From: Bacillus taeanensis
GTDB lineage: Bacteria > Bacillota > Bacilli > Bacillales > UBA6769
NCBI RefSeq assembly: GCF_003318295.1
Contig: NZ_QOCW01000010.1
Location: forward strand, 1-64,000
Reading direction: 5' to 3'
Length of the DNA: 64,000 bases
The notes under the pieces: model-generated
Told to the model about the DNA's origin: nothing
The model's database searches: none
The model's input: the letters and a program-made list of their open reading frames with translations, nothing else
Position numbers and translations under genes: made by a program
Part shown: one piece after another, positions 9,184-17,903 of the stretch
How positions within the stretch are numbered: position 1 is the stretch's first letter
Layout: every line of letters begins with the position of its first letter

Positions 9184-9780
9184 TTAACGATTAAGGTCCT
9201 GCTTCTCCTGTTGTTTCTCCAATTGTTGTTCTTCTTCTTTTGGCAGCTGCTTGTCTCCTGTTTCAGTAGGGTTTGGCGTGTCTCCTTTAATGTCAGTTGG
9301 TACTTCAGGAACAATCCGACCGACAATTGCTGAAAGCTCTTCCATAATTCCTGAAATAGGATGTCCCTGCTTAATTTGTTTGGCCATTTGACGCAAACGA
9401 TAGACCGTATCAATATCTGCCGTTACAACAGCATTCGCGCCGTATGGATCTTTCTTTAAGGCTTCGGCGACCGTATATTTAATTGTACCTACACGGGAAC
9501 GATCAAGCTTTCGATTTACATCAATGCCTACTACCGCATACTTTCCGGTCACGATGGCGGTCGCATCATCCACATCGGGAACAGCGGTGGCTATTTCAAC
9601 AAGGTGCTCAGCAATTTGTGAGGCACTCTTTTCTTCAACGCCATTTTTAGGTACCGTTTGCTTTACATGAATAAGATCATTTTGGGATTGTGTATTTTCT
9701 TGCGCATTTTCTTGTGCAGAATTTTGACATCCGATTAATAGAAGAAAACATAGGATAAGATTCATACAAAGCCGTTTCAC
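9184..9780 (-). CDS. ylaJ: YhcN/YlaJ-family sporulation lipoprotein
   Basis: A lipoprotein of about 198 residues: a short basic start, a hydrophobic signal, then a lipobox ending LIGC with the acylated cysteine near residue 18. The mature part begins with a short imperfect AQEN repeat and contains the YhcN/YlaJ domain, with ATAIVTGKYAVVGIDV as a recognisable core. Members are exported during sporulation and found in the forespore or spore inner membrane. I prefer GTG 9780, nine bases after AAAGGATG. An ATG four codons upstream at 9792 sits directly on the ribosome binding site. The gene lies between ylaI and ylaK as in B. subtilis. Confidence 0.85.
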   Translation of the reverse strand: MKRLCMNLILCFLLLIGCQNSAQENAQENTQSQNDLIHVKQTVPKNGVEEKSASQIAEHLVEIATAVPDVDDATAIVTGKYAVVGIDVNRKLDRSRVGTIKYTVAEALKKDPYGANAVVTADIDTVYRLRQMAKQIKQGHPISGIMEELSAIVGRIVPEVPTDIKGDTPNPTETGDKQLPKEEEQQLEKQQEKQDLNR

Positions 9781-9932
9781 TCTATTGTACATCCTTTCTT
9801 TCTACAAATTATTTTTATCTATTTTTTGTTAAATCGTCTAAGTTTATTCAGTTGTTCATACATTTATAGTAGAAACGTTGTCCAAACATAGCATCTAGTG
9901 AACCGAACACTTCTAAGTCAGGAGGCGAACCG

Positions 9933-11261
9933 TTGAGCAAAATATACGTTCTAGATACGAATGTACTTTTGCAAGACCCTAATGCAATTTTTACGTTTAG
10001 AGACAATGAAGTTGTTATACCTGCTGTTGTTTTAGAAGAGGTAGATTCTAAAAAAAGATACATGGATGAAATTGGTAGAAATGCAAGGCAGGTTTCAAAA
10101 ACAATTGATAATTTAAGACAAAGAGGGAAATTACATCAAAAAATCCCACTAGATTCAGGAGGAGTATTAAGAGTTGAGTTAAACCATCGCTCATTTCAAT
10201 ATTTACAGGAGAAGTTTGTAGAGAAAACGAATGATAATCGGATTATTGCGGTTGCATTAAATTTAATGCTTGAAGAGCAAAAAAAGAAAGATGGACGCGA
10301 TGTTATTTTAGTGAGTAAAGATGCGCTTGTCCGTGTGAAAGCGGATGCCCTGGGAATTGAGTCAGAAGATTTTCTTAGTGATCGTGTTATTGAAGTAAAT
10401 GAAATTTATTCAGGTTACAAAGAATGCTATTTGGACAAAAATATATTTGATCAATTTTTTGAAGCTAAAACTTTGCCTGTTTCAACATTGGCACAGTATC
10501 GCCTTTACCCACATCAATTTGTAATTATGAAAAATGAACTGCAGCCTTCCATATCTGCAGTTGGAAAAGTAGATGGAAAAGGGAAAACGATTAAGCTATG
10601 CACATTTGAAAATGATCATGTATGGGGAATAACTCCACGAAATGTGCAGCAGCGAATGGCGTTAGATTTGTTGATACAAAACGATGTTTCCCTCGTCACG
10701 CTCGTTGGAAAAGCGGGCACTGGAAAAACACTTTTAGCAATGGCAGCCGGTTTAATGCTTAGCGAAGATTTAAAGCGTTATAAAAAGCTGTTAGTTGCAA
10801 GACCGATTGTGCCGGTAGGTAAAGATTTAGGCTTTTTACCTGGGGAAAAAGAAGAAAAATTAAAACCGTGGATGCAGCCGATTCATGATAATTTAGAATA
10901 TCTTTTTAATGTGAAAAAGCCGGGTGAATTAGAGAAAATCCTTGCGGGGATTGGTTCAATTCAAGTTGAAGCTCTAACATATATTCGCGGGCGAAGTTTA
11001 CCTGAACAATATATTATTATTGATGAAGCACAAAACTTAACTAAGCATGAAGTAAAAACAATTTTAACGCGGGTAGGGGAAGGAAGTAAAATCGTATTAA
11101 TGGGAGATCCACAGCAAATTGATCATCCTTACTTAGATGAATATAACAATGGCTTAACATATGTCATTGAAAAGTTTAAGGACTATGGGATTGCAGGACA
11201 TGTGAAGCTTGAAAAAGGGGAGCGCTCCCATTTAGCACAACTTGCTGCCGATATTTTATAA
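9933..11261 (+). CDS. ylaK: PhoH-family ATPase with N-terminal PIN domain (YlaK/PhoH2)
   Basis: A 442-residue PhoH2-type protein. The N-terminal PIN ribonuclease domain opens with VLDTNVLLQDP and has later acidic residues in NDNRIIAVAL and SKDALVR. The C-terminal PhoH ATPase carries the Walker A sequence GKAGTGKTLLA near residue 260 and the Walker B sequence IIIDEAQN. Related PIN-PhoH proteins show RNA unwinding and RNase activity, so an RNA-processing role is likely. The start is TTG 9933 seven bases after AGGAGG. It is monocistronic and divergent from ylaJ. Confidence 0.9.
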   Translation: MSKIYVLDTNVLLQDPNAIFTFRDNEVVIPAVVLEEVDSKKRYMDEIGRNARQVSKTIDNLRQRGKLHQKIPLDSGGVLRVELNHRSFQYLQEKFVEKTNDNRIIAVALNLMLEEQKKKDGRDVILVSKDALVRVKADALGIESEDFLSDRVIEVNEIYSGYKECYLDKNIFDQFFEAKTLPVSTLAQYRLYPHQFVIMKNELQPSISAVGKVDGKGKTIKLCTFENDHVWGITPRNVQQRMALDLLIQNDVSLVTLVGKAGTGKTLLAMAAGLMLSEDLKRYKKLLVARPIVPVGKDLGFLPGEKEEKLKPWMQPIHDNLEYLFNVKKPGELEKILAGIGSIQVEALTYIRGRSLPEQYIIIDEAQNLTKHEVKTILTRVGEGSKIVLMGDPQQIDHPYLDEYNNGLTYVIEKFKDYGIAGHVKLEKGERSHLAQLAADIL

Positions 11262-11291
11262 ATAATTATGGCGAGCGCAGAAAAAGATAAA

Positions 11292-11333
11292 GAGATTGAC
11301 TCATATGGATTCTATGCCAATGAGCCAATCTCC
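11292..11333. terminator. Weak hairpin between ylaK and ylaL
   Basis: AGATTGACTCAT pairs imperfectly with ATGAGCCAATCT across a 16-base loop between convergent genes. It lacks a proper T tail, so its terminator function is uncertain. Confidence 0.3.
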
Positions 11334-11349
11334 GGGCTTGCCTATTCTG

Positions 11350-11853
11350 TTAGGCAACAATAAATTTTATTACATGTCGCACAGGATTTTTACGATTAGA
11401 ACCATCGCCAAAGTAAAAATGTATAGGACCATCTTCTCTTAATGGTCTGCCGTCTTTTGAAAAACCTAAAAAGGCATGTTCTGCAATATGTAAAGGGATT
11501 TCATGTGTATGACCATCAGACGTTTCAACAATAAATTCCTTTGCTTCTTGTTTTGGACCTGCATTTTCAATAAAAGGTTTTAACGGGATAGCAAATGTTC
11601 CAGCCAAAATTTTTTCTTTCTCAAATTTTTTTATGCTGCGATTTACTGGTGGTGAAATTTTTTCTTCTGTTAGTTCTCGTTCCCAGTTTTTTGCCATTTT
11701 TTCAGTGTAAGCCATCAAAGAGTCTTGTTTTTCTTCTTTACTAGATTGAAACAAGCTTTCTAATTCTATTTTTCGATCATCAAAAATCCAAACAGTCGGA
11801 TCCAGGGTAATTGTGTAATCTACGTTACCGGTTAACAGTACAATATCACTCAC
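11350..11853 (-). CDS. ylaL: YlaL-like protein
   Basis: A 167-residue soluble protein with no signal peptide, matching Bacillus YlaL in size and location. Homologues are sometimes labelled peptidyl-prolyl isomerase in databases, but I see no clear FKBP or cyclophilin signature, so I do not assert that activity. The C-terminal half contains conserved-looking SDGHTHEIPLHIAEHAF and FYFGDGSNRKNPVRHV. It starts at GTG 11853, seven bases after AGAGGTG. Confidence 0.65.
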   Translation of the reverse strand: MSDIVLLTGNVDYTITLDPTVWIFDDRKIELESLFQSSKEEKQDSLMAYTEKMAKNWERELTEEKISPPVNRSIKKFEKEKILAGTFAIPLKPFIENAGPKQEAKEFIVETSDGHTHEIPLHIAEHAFLGFSKDGRPLREDGPIHFYFGDGSNRKNPVRHVIKFIVA

Positions 11854-12031
11854 ATCAGTTCACCTCTTTTATAAAATTGCCCATCTCATAACTAGTATAA
11901 AGGGTGTGCTTTCTTTTGTCATATTCTAATAAGTGAAATTTCTAATTAATCGCCATGTAATACCTTGCAATTTTATGAAAATAAAGATATGATTAATGCA
12001 CAGGCATGGCATTTAGAACGGAGGGATCACT

Positions 12032-12313
12032 ATGTCTACTGAGACAGCAGCTGAACATCGCGAAAAAGCCTATGCACTTCTTACGGCTGACGCAAATAAG
12101 ATCCTTAAATTGATTGAAGTGCAAATGGAAAATTTAACGATGCCACAATGTCCTCTCTATGAGGAAGTGTTAGATACACAAATGTTTGGTCTTTCAAGAG
12201 AGATAGACTTTGCAATTCGCCTTGGATTAGTCGAAGAAGAAAAAGGCAAAGAACTGCTAGAATCTCTTGAAAAACAGTTATCTGCTTTACATGAAGCAAC
12301 CATGCAAAAATAA
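12032..12313 (+). CDS. ylaN: YlaN (UPF0358), iron-responsive Fur antagonist
   Basis: A 93-residue helical protein of the YlaN/UPF0358 family, including the conserved [21 protein letters not shown] core around residues 46-67. In B. subtilis and Staphylococcus, YlaN binds Fe(II) and relieves Fur repression, and it is needed under iron limitation. That role is inferred here from family identity. An ACGGAGGGATC ribosome binding site precedes the ATG. It is monocistronic, with a terminator 4 bases downstream. Confidence 0.9.
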   Translation: MSTETAAEHREKAYALLTADANKILKLIEVQMENLTMPQCPLYEEVLDTQMFGLSREIDFAIRLGLVEEEKGKELLESLEKQLSALHEATMQK

Positions 12314-12316
12314 GCC

Positions 12317-12353
12317 AAAACTCAAACTATCCAGATGATGGTTTGAGTTTTTT
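12317..12353 (+). terminator. Terminator of ylaN
   Basis: AAAACTCAAACTATC pairs with GATGGTTTGAGTTTT (one mismatch) around a 4-base loop, followed by more T residues. Confidence 0.8.
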
Positions 12354-12482
12354 ACATTTTTAGTTAAAAAGATAGAGGGTATGAAAGAACTTGGTCTACT
12401 GCTGAGGTTTTTAATGTTTTTTTATAATAATTTAGGAAGATGTGTTAAAATAATGATAATGTTTGAAGGTGAGGGTTGAAAA

Positions 12483-12959
12483 ATTATTGAATTAATTTTT
12501 ACAGTATTCCTCTTTTTGATAATCCTATCGACCGCTCAATTTAGTCATGAGTTTGGTCATTTAATTACAGCAAAAACTCTTCGTATAAAAAAGATAGTAT
12601 TAGTAATGGGAAGCGGTCCGACAATCTTTACTATTCGAACCGTAAATACAAGAATAGAAATAAACCTACTATTTTTTCTTGGAGGATATACAACAAGTGA
12701 AGCAAGAGTGGAAACCCCGTACTGGAAACAATCTTTAATTGCAGTTGGAGGTCCAATGATTAATCTATTAATTGTTTTTTTTATTCTCATTTTATTGCAA
12801 TTTGCACATATTCCTTTTTATATTTCGCTCATTACACCGGTTATTGCTGTGAATTTGTGGATTGGTATTGTTAATTTAGTTCCATTTAGATGGTATGGAA
12901 AAGAATCCGATGGCTGGTCTTTTATAAAAAATTCGATTCTTGCGATGCGAGCTGCTTGA
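12483..12959 (+). CDS. Small M50-like (site-2 protease-type) membrane metalloprotease, N-terminus disrupted
   Basis: A short intramembrane metalloprotease-like protein of about 150 residues. The zinc motif HEFGH lies near the N-terminus inside a hydrophobic segment. A second hydrophobic helix pair follows (GGPMINLLIVFFILILLQ), then NLVPFRWYGKESDGW, the equivalent of the M50 NPxxxDG motif. The ribosome binding site AAGGTG leads to TTG 12476, but that frame stops after four codons. The conserved hydrophobic N-terminus (IIELIFTVFLFLII) is in the frame one base away, after an A5 run. Possible in-frame starts are ATT 12483 or TTG 12516, neither convincing. The coordinates give the open frame after the upstream stop. 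The gene may be damaged at its 5' end or use an unusual start. ftsW follows. Confidence 0.6.
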   Translation: MIELIFTVFLFLIILSTAQFSHEFGHLITAKTLRIKKIVLVMGSGPTIFTIRTVNTRIEINLLFFLGGYTTSEARVETPYWKQSLIAVGGPMINLLIVFFILILLQFAHIPFYISLITPVIAVNLWIGIVNLVPFRWYGKESDGWSFIKNSILAMRAA

Positions 12960-13044
12960 CATGGTACATAACTAAAGTAGTAGACTAAAGGTATATGTAA
13001 ATTCTGTCCAAATATATTTGTTTGAAAGAAGGTAGAATTCAACA

Positions 13045-14205
13045 ATGATAAAGAAGATGTTTCGCCATTATGATTATTCCCTAATCATTGCAATCCTTCT
13101 TTTAAGTGGATTTGGTCTTTTAATGGTATATAGTTCTAGTATCGTTGTCTCGGTGATTGAACTTAAACAAAGCAGTAATTTTTTCTTTTTAAAACAATTA
13201 AAGTGGCTGCTTATTGCTTTAGTAATGTTCTTTTTAACAATGTTATTTCCATATAAGGCTTATAAACGATTTATGAAGTTAGTGGCTATGTTGTCAATCA
13301 TTGTATTATTGTCAGTTAAAGTATTTGGTTCGGTAGCGAACAATGCACAAAGTTGGCTATCCATTGGCGGTGTAAGTGTGCAGCCGTCAGAATTTGTTAA
13401 ACTTGGAATGATTATTTATTTAGCAGCGATTTTTTCAAAAAAGCAAACTTATATTTCTGATTTTACGAAAGCCGTTCTTCCGCCTCTTATTATGATTGTG
13501 GTCGTGTTTCTATTAGTAGCCTCACAACCGGATTTAGGAACAGCCCTTATTATTGCTGGGATTTCAGGAGTTATGATTATCTGTTCCGGCATGAGAATGA
13601 AACATTTATTCTCGTTAATAGGGTTAGCTGTTTTAGCGATTGGATTTGCGGCTCCATTTTTTTTAACAGCTGAACAATCTTCCCGCTTTGCAGGAGCCTA
13701 TGATCCATTTTCAGATCCAGATGGAAATGGCTATCAGCTCGTTAATTCATATATTGCCATTGCATCAGGCGGTGTATCTGGACGAGGATTAGGCCAAAGC
13801 ATTCAAAAATTTGGCTTTTTACCTGAACCGCAAACAGATTTTATTATGGCGATTATTTCAGAAGAGTTAGGAATCTTTGGCGTTTTATTTGTGCTTGGAT
13901 TGCTTGCTTTTATTGTATTTAAAGGTTTTTTAATTGGAATGCGCTGCAAAGATACATTTGGCAGTTTACTTGCGATTGGGATAGCGGCCATGCTTGCTAT
14001 TCAGTCTATTGTTAACCTTGGTGCCGTTACAGGCTTGCTTCCCATTACAGGAGTACCGCTTCCGTTTATTAGTTATGGGGGATCATTTTTAGTATTAAGT
14101 ATGATCGCTATGGGTATTTTGGTTAATATTTCCTCATTTGTAAACATGAAACAGAGTTATTCTACTAACACAGCTAACACAAAAGGAAAGATAACGTTAA
14201 CGTAG
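13045..14205 (+). CDS. ftsW: Cell division lipid II polymerase FtsW (SEDS family)
   Basis: A 386-residue polytopic membrane protein of the SEDS family (FtsW/RodA/SpoVE), peptidoglycan glycosyltransferases working with class B PBPs. About ten hydrophobic helices are seen. The family signature occurs as FGFLPEPQTDFIMAIISEELG, and the C-terminal GVPLPFISYGGSF is the classic FtsW/RodA/SpoVE motif. Location immediately before pycA matches B. subtilis ftsW rather than spoVE or rodA. It starts with ATG after GAAGGTAGAA. A possible -35 box TTGACA overlaps the stop codon of the preceding protease gene. Confidence 0.9.
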   Translation: MIKKMFRHYDYSLIIAILLLSGFGLLMVYSSSIVVSVIELKQSSNFFFLKQLKWLLIALVMFFLTMLFPYKAYKRFMKLVAMLSIIVLLSVKVFGSVANNAQSWLSIGGVSVQPSEFVKLGMIIYLAAIFSKKQTYISDFTKAVLPPLIMIVVVFLLVASQPDLGTALIIAGISGVMIICSGMRMKHLFSLIGLAVLAIGFAAPFFLTAEQSSRFAGAYDPFSDPDGNGYQLVNSYIAIASGGVSGRGLGQSIQKFGFLPEPQTDFIMAIISEELGIFGVLFVLGLLAFIVFKGFLIGMRCKDTFGSLLAIGIAAMLAIQSIVNLGAVTGLLPITGVPLPFISYGGSFLVLSMIAMGILVNISSFVNMKQSYSTNTANTKGKITLT

Positions 14206-14275
14206 AATCCTCGTTTCATTACAATATATTTAATATATTATAAGCAATAATATGGAAGATGAAGGAGGAGATTGT

Positions 14276-17200
14276 ATGACAGCACAAAAGACAATAAATA
14301 AAGTCCTTGTTGCAAACCGCGGTGAAATTGCGATTCGTGTATTTCGTGCGTGTACAGAGCTTAATATTCGTACGGTTGCGATTTATTCAAAAGAAGATGC
14401 AGGCGCTTATCATCGCTATAAAGCAGATGAAGCATATTTAATTGGAGAAGGGAAAAAGCCGATTGATGCCTATTTAGACATTGAAGGGATTATTGAAATT
14501 GCAAAACGTCACGAAATTGATGCGATTCATCCTGGTTATGGTTTTTTATCTGAAAATACGCAATTTGCAAAGCGTTGTGAAGAAGAGGGTATTACGTTTA
14601 TTGGACCAAAGTCCGAACATCTCGTTATGTTTGGAGATAAAGTAAAAGCACGTACAGAAGCGATCAAAGCAGAGATTCCAGTCATTCCTGGAACAGATGG
14701 TCCTGTAGAAAGTTTAGAAGAAGTAAAACAGTTTGCCGATAATCATGGTTATCCAATCATTATTAAAGCTTCATTAGGAGGCGGTGGTCGAGGTATGAGA
14801 ATCGTTCGTTCGCAAGAAGCATTAAAAGAGGCTTATGAACGAGCGAAGTCTGAAGCAAAAGCAGCGTTTGGCGGAGACGACGTGTATGTTGAGAAGTTTG
14901 TCGAAAATCCAAAACATATTGAAGTGCAAATTTTAGCTGATCATCATGGAAATACCGTTCACCTTTATGAGCGTGATTGCTCGGTGCAGCGGCGTCACCA
15001 AAAAGTGGTCGAAGTGGCACCAAGTGTTTCGCTAACGAATGAACTAAGAGAAGAGATTTGTGAAGCGGCTGTTCGTCTCGCGAAAAATGTAGACTATTTA
15101 AATGCCGGCACCGTTGAATTTCTTGTAACCCCAGACAATAAATTTTATTTTATTGAGGTCAATCCAAGGGTGCAGGTCGAACATACGATTACAGAGATGA
15201 TTACAGGAATTGATATTGTACAGTCGCAAATTTTAATTGCGGCAGGTTACCACTTACACAAAGCACCGCTCTCAGTACCAAAACAAGAAAAAATTTATAC
15301 ACATGGATTTGCGATTCAGTCGCGTGTTACAACAGAAGATCCCAGCAATAACTTTATGCCCGATACAGGAAAAATTATGGCCTACCGAAGCGGCGGTGGA
15401 TTTGGTGTACGTCTAGACGCAGGAAATGGCTTTCAAGGCTCTGTGATTACGCCTTACTATGATTCACTGCTTGTGAAAGTTTCAACATGGGCACTAACGT
15501 TTGATCAAGCGGCCTCAAAAATGTTAAGAAACTTGCGAGAGTTTCGAATTCGCGGCATTAAAACAAATATTTCATTTCTCGAAAATGTTGTTAAACACCA
15601 AGACTTTTTGTCAGGACGGTATGACACGTCGTTTATTGATACAACACCAGAGCTTTTTGTTTTTCCGAAGCGAAAAGACCGCGGTACAAAAATGCTTACA
15701 TATATTGGAACGACCACGGTGAATGGCTTCCCAGGACTCGAAAAGAAAAAGAAACCAGCCTATCCGAAACGAAGAATTCCAAAGATTAAACAAACTGATT
15801 CAATGCCGTCAGGAACAAAACAAATTCTTGATGAAAAAGGTGCAGAGGGACTTACTGCATGGGTAAAAGAACAAAAGAAAGTACTATTAACGGATACAAC
15901 GTTCCGTGATGGTCATCAATCGCTGCTTGCTACACGCGTTCGAACTCATGATTTAAAGCAAATTGCCGAACCAACAGCCCGCATGCTTCCAAATCTTTTT
16001 TCAATGGAAATGTGGGGCGGAGCAACTTTTGATGTGGCGATGCGCTTTTTAAACGAAAATCCGTGGGACCGTTTGTTAAAGCTAAGAGAACAGGTGCCAA
16101 ATCATTTATTTCAAATGCTTCTCCGCGCTTCAAATGCGGTTGGCTATAAAAATTATCCCGACAACGTTATTAATGAATTTGTTCAGCGTTCTGCAGAAGC
16201 AGGCATAGATGTCTTCCGTATTTTTGACAGCTTGAACTGGGTTGACGGCATGAAGCTTGCAATTGAAAGTGTAAGAGAATCCGGAAAAGTTGCCGAAGCT
16301 TCAATGTGCTATACAGGGGACATTTTAGATGCTGGACGTACGAAATACAGTTTAGCTTATTACAAAAATTTAGCAAAAGAACTTCAAGATTCTGGGGCCC
16401 ATATTTTAGGTATTAAAGATATGGCCGGTCTTTTAAAACCGCAGGCCGCTTATGAATTAATTTCAACGTTAAAAGGAACAATTGATATACCAATTCATCT
16501 TCATACTCATGACACAAGCGGCAATGGTATTTACACGTATGCAAAAGCTGTTGAAGCAGGGGTGGATATTGTCGATGTGGCGGTAAGCTCAATGGCCGGT
16601 CTTACTTCACAGCCGAGTGCCAACACGCTTTATTACGCGCTCCAAGGCTCTGAACGTCAGCCGGATGTAAGGATTGAAGCGCTTGAAGAGCTTTCTCATT
16701 ATTGGGAAGACACAAGAAAATATTATGCAGGCTTTGAAAGCGGCATGAATGCGCCGCATACAGAAGTGTATGAGCATGAAATGCCGGGCGGTCAATACAG
16801 CAATCTGCAGCAGCAGGCAAAAGGAGTAGGACTTGGCGAGCGTTGGGATGAAGTCAAACGAATGTACCGCCGTGTGAATGATTTATTTGGTGATGTTGTA
16901 AAAGTAACGCCATCCTCAAAAATCGTCGGCGATATGGCTCTTTATATGGTGCAAAATAATCTGACAGAAGATGATATTTATGAAAAAGGCGCTTCATTAG
17001 ATTTTCCGGATTCTGTTGTAGAGTTTTTCCAAGGCTATTTGGGACAGCCGTATCAAGGGTTCCCGAAAGAACTGCAGCAAATTATTTTAAAGGGAAAAGA
17101 AGCCATTACAACACGTCCTGGAGAGTTATTAGAGCCTATTAACTTTCATGAATTAAAAGAAACGCTGTACGGAAAACTTGATCGTCAAGTAACAAGTCAT

Positions 17201-17725
17201 GATTTACTTTCCTATGCGCTGTATCCAAAAGTGTATATGGACTTCATTGAATTACATGAACAGTTTGGTGATTTGTCTGTTCTTGATACGCCAACATTTT
17301 TCTATGGCATGCGCTTAGGAGAAGAAATTGAAATAGAAATTGAAACAGGCAAAACATTAATTGTGAAATTAGTTTCAATTGGACAACCTCAGCTTGATGG
17401 CACGCGCGTTGTTTATTTTGAATTAAATGGTCAGCCTCGTGAAGTGTTTATAAAAGACTTAAATATTAAAACAACAGTTAACGCAAAGCAAAAGGCGGAT
17501 AAAGGAAATCCAGATCATATCGGGGCTTCTATGCCGGGTACTGTCATTAAAGTTATTGCAGAAAAAGGCGAACAGGTGAAAAAAGGTGATCATTTAATGA
17601 TTACAGAAGCGATGAAAATGGAAACAACTGTTCAAGCACCATTTGATGGAACAGTGAAAGAAATTTATGTATCAAATGGTGAAGCGATTCAAACAGGCGA
17701 TTTATTAATTGAGGTAACAAAATAA
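14276..17725 (+). CDS. pycA: Pyruvate carboxylase
   Basis: A 1149-residue biotin enzyme that carboxylates pyruvate to oxaloacetate (anaplerosis). The order is biotin carboxylase (KVLVANRGEIAIRVFRA at the start, glycine-rich loop LGGGGRGMRIV, VNPRVQVEHTITE), carboxyltransferase TIM barrel (TTFRDGHQSLLATRVRT, metal ligands in HLHTHDTSGNG), PYC linker, and C-terminal biotinyl domain with EAMKMETT carrying the biotinylated lysine. Length equals the usual single-chain form. I choose ATG 14276 behind AAGGAGGAG. An ATG eight codons upstream precedes that ribosome binding site. A strong terminator follows. Confidence 0.97.
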   Translation: MTAQKTINKVLVANRGEIAIRVFRACTELNIRTVAIYSKEDAGAYHRYKADEAYLIGEGKKPIDAYLDIEGIIEIAKRHEIDAIHPGYGFLSENTQFAKRCEEEGITFIGPKSEHLVMFGDKVKARTEAIKAEIPVIPGTDGPVESLEEVKQFADNHGYPIIIKASLGGGGRGMRIVRSQEALKEAYERAKSEAKAAFGGDDVYVEKFVENPKHIEVQILADHHGNTVHLYERDCSVQRRHQKVVEVAPSVSLTNELREEICEAAVRLAKNVDYLNAGTVEFLVTPDNKFYFIEVNPRVQVEHTITEMITGIDIVQSQILIAAGYHLHKAPLSVPKQEKIYTHGFAIQSRVTTEDPSNNFMPDTGKIMAYRSGGGFGVRLDAGNGFQGSVITPYYDSLLVKVSTWALTFDQAASKMLRNLREFRIRGIKTNISFLENVVKHQDFLSGRYDTSFIDTTPELFVFPKRKDRGTKMLTYIGTTTVNGFPGLEKKKKPAYPKRRIPKIKQTDSMPSGTKQILDEKGAEGLTAWVKEQKKVLLTDTTFRDGHQSLLATRVRTHDLKQIAEPTARMLPNLFSMEMWGGATFDVAMRFLNENPWDRLLKLREQVPNHLFQMLLRASNAVGYKNYPDNVINEFVQRSAEAGIDVFRIFDSLNWVDGMKLAIESVRESGKVAEASMCYTGDILDAGRTKYSLAYYKNLAKELQDSGAHILGIKDMAGLLKPQAAYELISTLKGTIDIPIHLHTHDTSGNGIYTYAKAVEAGVDIVDVAVSSMAGLTSQPSANTLYYALQGSERQPDVRIEALEELSHYWEDTRKYYAGFESGMNAPHTEVYEHEMPGGQYSNLQQQAKGVGLGERWDEVKRMYRRVNDLFGDVVKVTPSSKIVGDMALYMVQNNLTEDDIYEKGASLDFPDSVVEFFQGYLGQPYQGFPKELQQIILKGKEAITTRPGELLEPINFHELKETLYGKLDRQVTSHDLLSYALYPKVYMDFIELHEQFGDLSVLDTPTFFYGMRLGEEIEIEIETGKTLIVKLVSIGQPQLDGTRVVYFELNGQPREVFIKDLNIKTTVNAKQKADKGNPDHIGASMPGTVIKVIAEKGEQVKKGDHLMITEAMKMETTVQAPFDGTVKEIYVSNGEAIQTGDLLIEVTK

Positions 17726-17768
17726 ACATAAGAGAGGTTGACTCTAATAGTCAACCTCTCTTATGTTT
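17724..17768 (+). terminator. Terminator of pycA
   Basis: A perfect 20-bp stem (17724-17743 with 17749-17768) with a 5-base loop overlaps the pycA stop codon. Confidence 0.85.
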
Positions 17769-17903
17769 ATCTTTAACTTTCTATTCATTTCATGATAAAG
17801 TGAGTGAGAGAGTTGTAAATGTAGATAGATTCACCTTAAGAATTTAGCATTACAACACGATGGCCGCAAGTTAAGTTGAGGGTAGATATTAGAGGTGACA
17901 ATT

